Of a stretch of 64,000 bases of DNA, positions 32,011 through 39,778 are shown piece after piece. This DNA comes from CAZUDO01 sp964618895. Lineage in GTDB: Bacteria > Desulfobacterota > Binatia > DP-6. How positions within the stretch are numbered: the stretch's first letter is position 1; each line of letters begins with the position of its first letter. The translations under genes and the position numbers were made by a program. Below the pieces are notes generated by a model. That model was given only the letters and a program-made list of their open reading frames with translations. It did not search any database and was not told the origin of the DNA. The stretch covers positions 30,849-94,848 of the forward strand of contig CAZUDO010000085.1 in the NCBI GenBank assembly GCA_964618895.1, written 5' to 3'.

Positions 32011-34824
32011 ATGTTGTCACTAACCTTGCTAGCTACCATGCGTCTCAGGCGGCGCCTGCGGCTGTGTGTGGCTGCCGCGGGACTCTTCGTCGCGGCCCAC
32101 GGCGTGGCGGCGCCGACCCGCGCTGGTGCGGATCCCGCGGTCGTCGGCCAATGGGACGCGGCGCGGAAATGGCCCGGCGTGGCCGTGCACCTCGTCATGC
32201 TGCACACGGGCCAGGTGCTCTTCTGGCGCGGCGACGAGAGCATCCCCCGAACCTGGGTCTGGGATCCGTCCACCGAGCTGATCACCCCGATCCCGCCCGG
32301 CACCGACAATATGTTCTGCTCCGGGCACTCGTTCCTGGCCGACGGCCGTGTGTTCGTGACCGGCGGCGCCACGGCCGGCTCCGTGGCCGGCAACGTACGC
32401 ACGCTGCTCTTCGATCCGGTGGCGATGGCGTGGCGCCGTGGCCCCGACATGCACAAGGGGCGCTTCTACCCCACCAACGTCAGCCTGGGAGACGGGCGCG
32501 TCCTCATCTTCTCCGGCAAGGACGCGAGCCGGGCGCTGGCGCCCGAGGTGGAGGTGTACGTGCCGGGCGGGGAGCCGGGTGGCAGCGACCGCATCGATGT
32601 TCTGGCCGGTGCGAACCGCAAGATCGCCTTCTACCCGCGCATGCATCTCCTGCCGTCGGGCGAGGCGCTGCACGTCGGCGAGGAAATGACCACCGACGTA
32701 CTCGATCCGGCGGCCGCCGCCTGGCGAGTCGTCGCGACCAGTCAGTTCGGGAAGCGCTACGAGGGCACGTCGGTGATGCTCCCGCCGGGACACCAGCGCC
32801 TCATGATCATGGGCGGCGGGCCCAAGAGCGGCGCGCCGACGGCCACGGCAGAGATTCTCGACCTGAGCGCGCCGGCGCCGAGCTGGCGCTTCACGGCCCC
32901 GATGCACTTTGCGCGTACCCACCTGCAGAACGTCATCCTGCCCGACGGCAAGGTGCTCGTCATCGGTGGCACTAATGCGGCGGGCGCCGTGGCCCCGGCC
33001 GAGCTGTTCGATCCGGCCACGGAAACCTGGACCCTGATGGCGCCGCTCGCCACTAAGCGCGGGTATCACTCGACGGCCGTGCTGCTGCCCGACGCGCGCG
33101 TACTCGAGGCGGGCGCCAACGGCAATCCGACCCGCGAGGTCTTCTCGCCGCCGTACCTGTTCCGCGGCCCGCGCCCCGTCATCGAGGACGCCCCGGCGGC
33201 GGTCGACTACGGCCAGGCGTTCAGCGTGCGGACCCCCGACGCGGCCGGCATCACGTCGGTGGTGATGATCCGGCCGGGGGCGTCGACCCACGCCGCCAAC
33301 ATGGAGCAGCGCTACGTGCCGCTCGTGTTCGCGCCGGCGGCGACCGGCGACGCGCTCGACGTGCTCGCGCCCGTGGAGCGCAACATCGCCCCGCCGGGCT
33401 ACTACATGCTGTTCCTCATGACCGGCGACGGCGTGCCGTCGGTGGCGCCGTTCGTGTTGCTGGGCTCGAGCACGCCACCCCCTCCCGTGCCGACCTCGAC
33501 CACGACCCGCACCACGACCAGTACCACCACCACGACGCTCCCCGCGGGGGCGGTCGCGCTGGCGGTGCGCGTGGGCGCGGGCAGCGACGACGCCGAGGAA
33601 GCCCCCACGGGCGTGGTCAACGTCACCAGCGGTGACCTCGAGCTGATTTACGACACCGTCGACCAGACCGTCGGCATCCGTTTCGCCGGCCTGAACGTTC
33701 CCGCCGGCGCCACCATTCTGAGCGCCGCCGTGCAGTTCAAGGACGACGAAGTGCAGTCGGGGCCGACGACGCTGGTCATCCAGGGGCAGGCGGCCGATCA
33801 TGCTCCGGCGTTCGTCGCTGCGGCCAAGGACGTGTCGGCCCGCCTCCGGACGTCCGCGGCGGTGCCCTGGACGGCGGTGGCGCCGTGGACCGTCCTCGGC
33901 GAGGTTGGACCGAAGCAGCGTACGCCCGACCTGACCCCGGTGATCCAGGAAATCGTGAGCCGCCCGGGCTGGGTCCCCGGCAACGCGCTCGCCCTCATCA
34001 TCACCGGGAGCGGACACCGCACCGCCGAGGCGTTCGAGGGCGATCGCGCCGGGGCACCCCTGCTGGAACTCGTGTACGCCGTGCGCGAGGTCACGACGAC
34101 GACCACGACGACCACGACGACGAGCACCACGACCACCGAGCCCCCGACGACGAGCACCACGACGACCACCGAACCGCCGACGACCAGTACGACGACCACT
34201 ACCACCACCGAGCCCACCACCAGCACGACGACGACGACGACGACCACCACCACCAGCACGACGACCACCACCACGATCCCGCCGACACCGCGCAGCATGG
34301 ATATCCGCATCGCGTCCAGCGCCGACGACGCCGAAGAGCATCCGACCGGGATCGTGGAGCTCACCAGCAGCGATATCGAGCTGATCCACGAGACCGACGA
34401 TCAGGTCGTCGGGATGCGGTTCGTGGGCGTCTCCATCCCGCCCGGGGCGAAGGTGGTGCATGCGTGGGTACAGTTCAAGGCCGACGAAACGCAGTCCGGC
34501 GCCACCGCGGTGCTGATCCGGGGCCAGGCCATCGACGACGCACCCGTATTCACCGCCACCACCGGCAATGTGTCGTCGCGGACGCGAACGGCCGTCGCGG
34601 TGACCTGGTCGCCGATCCCGTGGGTGACGATCGGCGATGCCGGCCCGGCACAACGCACGCCCGATCTCGCGCCCGTCATCCAGGAGATCGTCGCCCGTCC
34701 CGGGTGGGTCTCGGGCAACGCGCTCGCGCTGATCGTGGCGGGCAGCGGTCGCCGGACGGCCGAGGCGTTCGACGGCGAGCTCCCCGGGTCCGCACCGCTC
34801 CTGCACGTCGACTACCTGCCGTGA
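32011..34824 (+). CDS. Secreted copper-radical oxidase (galactose-oxidase-like) with two C-terminal beta domains
   Basis: A 937-residue exported protein with a leader near residues 10-36. A Kelch propeller and a DUF1929-type domain follow, up to about residue 490. All radical-copper ligands of galactose oxidase are matched: Cys 103 (MFCSGHS) for the Cys-Tyr bond, Tyr 153 (RFYPTN), Tyr 352 and His 353 (GYHST), and His 427 (STHAANMEQR). Two similar beta domains with DLELIYDTVDQTVGIRF-type repeats come after Thr-rich linkers. It should oxidise a primary alcohol or aldehyde and make H2O2. A GGAGAGG precedes the ATG at 32011. Confidence 0.9.
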   Translation: MLSLTLLATMRLRRRLRLCVAAAGLFVAAHGVAAPTRAGADPAVVGQWDAARKWPGVAVHLVMLHTGQVLFWRGDESIPRTWVWDPSTELITPIPPGTDNMFCSGHSFLADGRVFVTGGATAGSVAGNVRTLLFDPVAMAWRRGPDMHKGRFYPTNVSLGDGRVLIFSGKDASRALAPEVEVYVPGGEPGGSDRIDVLAGANRKIAFYPRMHLLPSGEALHVGEEMTTDVLDPAAAAWRVVATSQFGKRYEGTSVMLPPGHQRLMIMGGGPKSGAPTATAEILDLSAPAPSWRFTAPMHFARTHLQNVILPDGKVLVIGGTNAAGAVAPAELFDPATETWTLMAPLATKRGYHSTAVLLPDARVLEAGANGNPTREVFSPPYLFRGPRPVIEDAPAAVDYGQAFSVRTPDAAGITSVVMIRPGASTHAANMEQRYVPLVFAPAATGDALDVLAPVERNIAPPGYYMLFLMTGDGVPSVAPFVLLGSSTPPPPVPTSTTTRTTTSTTTTTLPAGAVALAVRVGAGSDDAEEAPTGVVNVTSGDLELIYDTVDQTVGIRFAGLNVPAGATILSAAVQFKDDEVQSGPTTLVIQGQAADHAPAFVAAAKDVSARLRTSAAVPWTAVAPWTVLGEVGPKQRTPDLTPVIQEIVSRPGWVPGNALALIITGSGHRTAEAFEGDRAGAPLLELVYAVREVTTTTTTTTTTSTTTTEPPTTSTTTTTEPPTTSTTTTTTTEPTTSTTTTTTTTTTSTTTTTTIPPTPRSMDIRIASSADDAEEHPTGIVELTSSDIELIHETDDQVVGMRFVGVSIPPGAKVVHAWVQFKADETQSGATAVLIRGQAIDDAPVFTATTGNVSSRTRTAVAVTWSPIPWVTIGDAGPAQRTPDLAPVIQEIVARPGWVSGNALALIVAGSGRRTAEAFDGELPGSAPLLHVDYLP
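34093..34275 (+). repeat. Thr-rich ACC/ACG simple repeat encoding a linker
   Basis: About 61 codons are almost all Thr with Ser, Glu and Pro breaks, encoded by ACC and ACG triplets. The stretch joins the two similar beta domains of the copper-radical oxidase. A shorter Thr-rich linker lies near 33490-33545. Such linkers are often O-glycosylated in secreted enzymes, and the DNA repeat may vary in length. Confidence 0.85.
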
Positions 34825-34835
34825 GGCCGTACGCC

Positions 34836-36833
34836 ATGCGATCGGCCCGGCTCCGTCTGTGGCTCCTGTGTGTCGTCGTGGCGACCAGTGTGCCGGCCCA
34901 CGGCCACGACGACGAAGGACACGACCCGTCCGACGTGCGCCGCGCGGCGCTCGCTGCCGGGCTCGGCTCCCTGCGCGGCGTACGCGCGCCGCGGCCGGCC
35001 GACCTGGACGAGTTCCTGAACCCGGGCACCGACGCGCGCCGGGCCGCCGTCCAGCTCGGCAAGGCGCTGTTCTGGGACATGCAGGTGGGGAGCGACGGGC
35101 AGGCGTGCGCCTCGTGTCACTTCCACGCCGGGGCCGACAGCCGCGCCACGAACCAGCTCCACCCCGGGCAGGACCCGTCGTTCGACCCGACCGCCACCGG
35201 CACCGTTGGACCGAACACCACGCTCACGGCCGACGACTTCCCGTTCCACCAGCTCGAGGATCCCCTCGACCGGATGTCCGTGGTGCTCTTCGACACCGAC
35301 GACGTGTGCTCCTCGCAGGGCGTGGTGAGCGCGCGCTACGCGGGCCTCGCACGCGGCGACCTCGACGAGCGGGCGCGCGCGCTCCCCGACGCGCTCTTCC
35401 ACGTTGGCGGGGTGAACGTGCGTCGCGTCGAGCCCCGCAACGCCCCGAGCGTCATCAACGCGGTATTCAACGCCACCAACTTCTGGGACGGCCGCGCGCA
35501 CCCGCGCTTCAACGGCGTCAACGGGTCGGGACCGCTCGACCCCGACGCCCGCATCTCGGTGCAGGAGCGCGGGCGCCTGGTCCGGCGCGCGATCGCGCTC
35601 GAGCACGCGAGCCTCGCCTCGCAAGCCGTCGGTCCGCCCACCAATGACACCGAGATGTCGTTCGTCGGGCGGCCCTTCCGCGACGTGGGCCGGAAGCTCC
35701 TCGGCACGCGCGCGCTGGCGCACCAGCTGGTCCATCCGGAGGACAGTGTCCTCGGGCCGCTCGCGCGCGCCCGCCTGACCGACCGCGGCCTGGGCGGAAA
35801 GCGCGGGCTCACGGTCAGCTACGGCGAGCTGGTCCGGCGCGCGTTCCAGCGCCGCTACTGGGCGGCCGACGAGCGCATCGACGGGTACACGGTGCTGGAG
35901 GAGAACTTCAGCCTCTTCTTTGGCCTGGCCGTGCAGCGCTACGAGGCGACGCTGGTGTCCGACCGCACCCCGTTCGACAAGTTCCTGGACGGGGACGACA
36001 CCCAGCTCGACGACACGGCGCTGCTCGGGTTGCTGGTGTTCCTGAACCGCGGCGGTTCCGACGACCCGGTGTTCGTCGACGTGAGCCAGGGGAACTGCGT
36101 CAGCTGCCACGCGGGGCCCGCACTCACGACCGCCGCGCTCCTGCCCGGCGATGCGCCGATCGAGATTGCCAGCCGGTCGCCGTTCGCGACCTTCGACCTC
36201 GACATGGGTGACGGCACCGCCTTCCGCGAACGCGGCTTCGCGAACATCGGCGTGCGGCCGACGGCCGAAGACCTCGGTCGCGGGGGAACCGACGCCGCCC
36301 TGCCGCTGTCCCCCATCCGCCAGCGTCTGCTCGCCGTGGGGCGCGCGCCCGTGCTGCCCGCCTGCGGCGGACTCGAGACGCCACCCTGCCCGGAGGACGA
36401 CCGCGCGCTGGTCGACGGTGCGTTCAAGGTCCCGGGCCTCCGCAACGTGGCGCTCACCGGGCCGTACTTCCACAACGGCGGCCAGGCGACGCTCCCGCAG
36501 GTCATCCGGTTCTACGAACGCCGCGGGGACTTCAGCGACGAGAACCTCTTCGACCTCGACCCCGACCTCGCCCGTGTCGATTTCGTGGAGGACGACGAGG
36601 CGACGCTGGTGGCGTTCCTGCACAGCCTGACCGACGGTCGGGTGCGCAACGAGCGCGCGCCGTTCGATCACCCCCAGCTCTTCGTGCCCGACGGGCATCC
36701 GGGCGATCAGACGGCGCTTGCCTGCGTGCGCGGGTCGCGTGCCTGCGACGCCGTGCGCGAGATCCCCGCCGTCGGGGCGCTCGGCCGTCGCGCCGCCGGG
36801 CTGCCCCCGCTGGCAACGTTCCTCGGGCGGTAG
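34836..36833 (+). CDS. Large exported di-haem cytochrome c peroxidase / MauG-family protein
   Basis: A 665-residue protein with a signal peptide (LWLLCVVVATSVPAHG). Haem motifs are CASCH (from residue 91) and CVSCH (from residue 421), with the family blocks LGKALFWDMQVGSDG, NATNFWDGRAHPRFNGV and, late, GLRNVALTGPYFHNGG. It belongs to the bacterial di-haem peroxidase/MauG superfamily but is much longer than typical MauG (about 390 residues). Its place downstream of the mau operon and the copper-radical oxidase suggests a role in cofactor maturation or H2O2 removal; both are inference. A GTG at 34821 is an alternative start. Confidence 0.85.
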   Translation: MRSARLRLWLLCVVVATSVPAHGHDDEGHDPSDVRRAALAAGLGSLRGVRAPRPADLDEFLNPGTDARRAAVQLGKALFWDMQVGSDGQACASCHFHAGADSRATNQLHPGQDPSFDPTATGTVGPNTTLTADDFPFHQLEDPLDRMSVVLFDTDDVCSSQGVVSARYAGLARGDLDERARALPDALFHVGGVNVRRVEPRNAPSVINAVFNATNFWDGRAHPRFNGVNGSGPLDPDARISVQERGRLVRRAIALEHASLASQAVGPPTNDTEMSFVGRPFRDVGRKLLGTRALAHQLVHPEDSVLGPLARARLTDRGLGGKRGLTVSYGELVRRAFQRRYWAADERIDGYTVLEENFSLFFGLAVQRYEATLVSDRTPFDKFLDGDDTQLDDTALLGLLVFLNRGGSDDPVFVDVSQGNCVSCHAGPALTTAALLPGDAPIEIASRSPFATFDLDMGDGTAFRERGFANIGVRPTAEDLGRGGTDAALPLSPIRQRLLAVGRAPVLPACGGLETPPCPEDDRALVDGAFKVPGLRNVALTGPYFHNGGQATLPQVIRFYERRGDFSDENLFDLDPDLARVDFVEDDEATLVAFLHSLTDGRVRNERAPFDHPQLFVPDGHPGDQTALACVRGSRACDAVREIPAVGALGRRAAGLPPLATFLGR

Positions 36834-36886
36834 CCTCCGGCCCGGTCGGGCTTCACCTGGCCGCGCGGGTGTGCGAAGAAACTCGC

Positions 36887-38071
36887 ATGGACGTGAACCC
36901 GTTCGCGTACGAGTTTCAGGAGGACCCGTATCCGACCTACCGCTGGCTGCGCGAGCACGCGCCGCTCTACCGCAACCAGCGCATGGACTTCTGGGCGCTA
37001 TCCCGTTTCCGGGACGTGTACGCGGCCCTGGTCGACTGGCAGACGTACAGCTCCGCGGAGGGCATCATCCTGGAGCGTCTCGACAACCGGATGCTCGCGA
37101 TGACGCCGATGATGATCTTCCTGGACCCGCCCCGCCACGACCGCCTGCGCAAACTCGTGAGCCGCGCCTTCACGCCGCGCCGGGTGGCGGAGCTGGAGCC
37201 GTTCGCGCGCGCCACCGCCGTCCGCCTGCTCGAGCCGCTGGTCCGGAACGGCGGCGGCGACTTCGTGAAGGAGTTCTCCACGCCCTTTCCGATGGAAGTC
37301 ATCTTCACGCTGCTCGGCGTCCCGGATGCCGACCGCCAGCAGCTGCGGGCGTGGATCGACCTGTCGCTCGACCGCGATCCCGACACCCCGGCGCTGCCGG
37401 CGCGCTCGATCGAGGCCATGATGCATCTCATGCAGTACTGGTTTCAGCTCGTGGGCGAGCTGCGCCGCCAGCCGAACGACGGCCTCATCTGCGGCCTGTT
37501 CGACGCCGAGCTCGAGACCGACGGCGGCGGCACGTCGCGCCTGAGCGACGGCGAGATCGTCGGCTTCTGCTCGCTGATCGGCGCCGCCGGCACCGAGACT
37601 ACCACCAAGCTGCTCGCCAACGCGGCCGTGCTCTTCCATCGGCACGGGGGCGAGTGGACCAAGGTGCGGGCCGATCCCGGCCGCCTGCCCGAGGCCATCG
37701 AGGAGATCCTGCGCTACACCTCGCCGGCGCAGTACGCGGCGCGCACCGTCACGCGCGATGTCGCGTGGTACGAGCAGACCGTACCGCAGGGCGCGCGCAT
37801 CGTGCTCTTCATGGGCGCGGCCAACCGTGACGAGCGCGTCTTTCCGGACCCCGACCGCTTCGACATCGACCGGCGCATGGAGGCGCATCTGGCGCTCGGC
37901 CAAGGCGCCCACTACTGCCTCGGGGCATCGCTAGCGCGGCTGGAGACGCGCGTGGCGCTGGAGGAGTTCCTGACCCGCTTCCCGCGCTATGCCGTCGACG
38001 AGGGGCGCTGCCGGCGCGTGCACATGAGCAACGTGCACGGGTACGAGAGCGTGCCGTTCGCGCGCGCTTGA
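36887..38071 (+). CDS. Cytochrome P450 monooxygenase
   Basis: A 394-residue soluble bacterial P450. The I-helix oxygen-activation motif is GAAGTETTT around residue 241. The ExxR motif is EEILR, and the haem-ligand loop reads LALGQGAHYCLGASLARLE near residues 340-358 with the Cys ligand; the usual Phe before Gly-x-Gly is Leu here. It needs electrons from a ferredoxin and reductase; a small ferredoxin gene lies at 11543. The substrate is unknown. ATG 36887 was preferred to GTG 36869, which adds only six residues. Confidence 0.93.
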   Translation: MDVNPFAYEFQEDPYPTYRWLREHAPLYRNQRMDFWALSRFRDVYAALVDWQTYSSAEGIILERLDNRMLAMTPMMIFLDPPRHDRLRKLVSRAFTPRRVAELEPFARATAVRLLEPLVRNGGGDFVKEFSTPFPMEVIFTLLGVPDADRQQLRAWIDLSLDRDPDTPALPARSIEAMMHLMQYWFQLVGELRRQPNDGLICGLFDAELETDGGGTSRLSDGEIVGFCSLIGAAGTETTTKLLANAAVLFHRHGGEWTKVRADPGRLPEAIEEILRYTSPAQYAARTVTRDVAWYEQTVPQGARIVLFMGAANRDERVFPDPDRFDIDRRMEAHLALGQGAHYCLGASLARLETRVALEEFLTRFPRYAVDEGRCRRVHMSNVHGYESVPFARA

Positions 38072-38102
38072 CGGCGCCGTGGGAGCAACATACGTACCCC
38101 CA

Positions 38103-38522
38103 ATGGCAAAAATCACGCGCAAGAACATCGACAAGGAGCTCGGCGTGCAGCTGGGCGACGGGGCGGAGCTGCCAGCCGAAGGCGTGCGCGACACGCTTGC
38201 ACAGACGGCGACCGGCATCCTGAACGCCAGTCTGGACGCGCCGGGCGTGCCGCAGGAGAAGGTGCGCGAGCAGATCATCGCGCACGTGGTGTACGCGTAC
38301 ACGCGTCGGCCCGATCCGCGCGACGTGCACGCCTCGCAGATGCCGAAGCTGGTGGCGAACCTGTTCGAGCAGATGGGGACGCCGAAGCAGGCGAAAGAGA
38401 CCGTCGATGCGCTCGCCCGGGTGGCGACCGGGTTCCTGCGCGAGAGCCAGCAGCCGCTGCCGGCGGCGGCCAAGCTGGTCGTCGTGCGCGGCGTAGTCGG
38501 CTACTTCGTCGTCGGCGCCTGA
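38103..38522 (+). CDS. Hypothetical protein, mostly helical
   Basis: A 139-residue protein starting MAKITRKNIDKELGVQLGDG. It reads as a bundle of amphipathic helices with no Cys, no signal peptide and no catalytic motif; segments such as VREQIIAHVVYAYTRR stand out. A GTG at 38079 would extend it by eight residues. It lies 31 bases after the P450 gene in the same direction and could be its companion. I do not recognise a family. Confidence 0.55.
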   Translation: MAKITRKNIDKELGVQLGDGAELPAEGVRDTLAQTATGILNASLDAPGVPQEKVREQIIAHVVYAYTRRPDPRDVHASQMPKLVANLFEQMGTPKQAKETVDALARVATGFLRESQQPLPAAAKLVVVRGVVGYFVVGA

Positions 38523-38539
38523 CCCGGCGCACGCATCGG

Positions 38540-38788
38540 GTGCAGCGGCTGGCGCCCGGTCTCCTGCTGGTGTTCAAGCCGCGCGGGTACGTCGAAGCCG
38601 AGCACGCGCACCCGCACCACCAGCGGCTGGTGGTGGTGCGTGGGCGCCTGGCGGTGCAGGTGGGCCGGCGGCGACTCGTGCTCGGGCCGCGGAGCCGCCC
38701 GCTCAATCTCGCGCCGGGGCGGCGTCACACCACGCGTGCGCTGGCCGACACATGGATGATCGCCGACCAGGGGCCACGGAGGGGCTGA
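38540..38788 (+). CDS. Small cupin-like protein
   Basis: An 82-residue beta-rich protein starting from GTG at 38540. The central part RGYVEAEHAHPHHQRLVVVR resembles a cupin half-site with clustered His, followed by GRLAVQVGRRRLVL and a Pro-Gly turn. It is too short for a full cupin domain (usually 100 or more residues), so it may be a minimal barrel or a remnant. It is close behind the preceding hypothetical gene. Confidence 0.5.
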   Translation: MQRLAPGLLLVFKPRGYVEAEHAHPHHQRLVVVRGRLAVQVGRRRLVLGPRSRPLNLAPGRRHTTRALADTWMIADQGPRRG

Positions 38789-38860
38789 GGACCGACCGCG
38801 TATTCAGCTGTTGCAGAAAACCTGCGATCTGCGCACACTCCTCCCGGTGGAGTTCCCTCG

Positions 38861-39268
38861 ATGAGACGGGTGCTCGTGATCGAGGACGACGACCAGATGC
38901 GTGCCATGATCCGCCAGATGTTGGAGCGGGTGGGATACCAGGTCAGCGAAGCCGGTAACGGCGAGGCCGCGGTGCGCGCCTTCGAGGGCCAGCGGGCCGA
39001 CGTGGCGGTAGTGGATCTGTTCCTCCCCGAGCGCAACGGGTGGGAGACGATCCACGCGCTGCAACGCCTGGCCCCGGAGCTGCCGTTCGTCATCGTCTCG
39101 GGGGGGGGGGCACTCGAGTCGGTCAAGCGCGGTTCGACGGGAACGCTCGACGAAGCGCAGCGGCGCGGCGTCGTGCGGGTTCTCCGCAAGCCGTTCGACT
39201 GGAACGCACTGACGGCGGCAGTGGGAGAACTCATGGAACACGAAAGAACACCGGAGGGATGCCGATGA
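38861..39268 (+). CDS. Single-domain response regulator (receiver only)
   Basis: A 135-residue CheY-like receiver. It has the acidic pair IEDDD near residues 7-11, the phospho-acceptor Asp 52 in VVDLFLPE, the Ser of VIVSG, and the Lys in RKPF. An 11-G tract lies at codons 80-84, right after the Ser switch. No output domain is present, so it signals by protein contact. The next gene (XRE protein) overlaps its stop by 4 bases and the hybrid kinase follows, forming a three-gene module. Confidence 0.9.
   Translation: MRRVLVIEDDDQMRAMIRQMLERVGYQVSEAGNGEAAVRAFEGQRADVAVVDLFLPERNGWETIHALQRLAPELPFVIVSGGGALESVKRGSTGTLDEAQRRGVVRVLRKPFDWNALTAAVGELMEHERTPEGCR
39100..39110 (+). repeat. Homopolymer of 11 G inside the response regulator gene
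   Basis: A run of 11 consecutive G bases encodes Ser-Gly-Gly-Gly-Ala in the receiver domain. At this length the frame is open; a gain or loss of one or two bases would truncate the receiver before the conserved Lys of the RKPF motif. Such tracts are classic slipped-strand sites, but the call is from sequence alone. Confidence 0.9.
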
Positions 39269-39777
39269 AAGCCGAGAACGTGCAACCGGGAGCCGATCAC
39301 GACCAGTCGCGATCTGTCCGCCAGGAGCGGGCGAGCGGCGATGCGCCCGTCCACATGCAGCAGGCGGAGTGGCGGCAATGGATGAAGGATTTCGGCCGTC
39401 GCCTGCGCGACACGCGCGACTTCCTCGAGCTCTCGCAGGAAGAAGTGGCACGGCTCGCCGGTGTGAGCCAGGGGGCGGTCAGCCGGCTCGAGACCGCGCA
39501 CGGTCTGGCCACGCCGCTGCTGGTGGTGCTCAAAGTGCAACAGGCGCTGGCGCATCATCTCCGCCAGCTCGATCCGGGCATGCTGAGCCCGGAGCTCCGG
39601 CGGACGCTCGAGTTCACCGACTTCCTCGAAGCGCCGTTCGCAGGCGAGACGCAGCTGACCGGTGACCCGGGCCTCGACGAGCTGGTGCGGTTCTACCGCG
39701 ACACGCCGGAACGTCACCGGCAGCAGCTGCTCAAGGTGGTGGGAGCCGCCGTCGGCGGGTTCAAGAGCGGGTGGTGA
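39265..39777 (+). CDS. XRE-family helix-turn-helix regulator
   Basis: A 170-residue DNA-binding protein. The helix-turn-helix is at about residues 40-80: FLELSQEEVARLAGVSQGAV, then SRLETA. The C-terminal half is helical with no known domain. The start at 39265 overlaps the receiver stop (ATGA) with GGAGGG six bases before it. Its place between a receiver and a hybrid kinase suggests it acts as the output of that signalling set; this is inference. Confidence 0.85.
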   Translation: MKAENVQPGADHDQSRSVRQERASGDAPVHMQQAEWRQWMKDFGRRLRDTRDFLELSQEEVARLAGVSQGAVSRLETAHGLATPLLVVLKVQQALAHHLRQLDPGMLSPELRRTLEFTDFLEAPFAGETQLTGDPGLDELVRFYRDTPERHRQQLLKVVGAAVGGFKSGW

Positions 39778-39778
39778 G

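Noticed and set aside
34093..34275. Treating the Thr-rich stretch as a mis-assembled microsatellite
   Set aside because: The frame is kept through the stretch, codons alternate between ACC and ACG with Pro and Glu breaks, and other proteins in the window have the same linkers.
32029..34806. A 925-residue minus-strand frame opposite the copper-radical oxidase
   Set aside because: The sequence is Arg/His/Gly low complexity with no motif, as expected from the complement of a GC-rich gene.
34836..36833. Naming the large di-haem protein mauG
   Set aside because: Its length (665 residues) and unknown haem ligands do not allow the assignment. The superfamily also includes peroxidases, so a function-neutral name was kept.
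38813..38825. GCAG-AAAAC-CTGC repeat before the response regulator as an operator
   Set aside because: Arms of four bases occur often by chance in GC-rich DNA and no -10/-35 pair supports a site.
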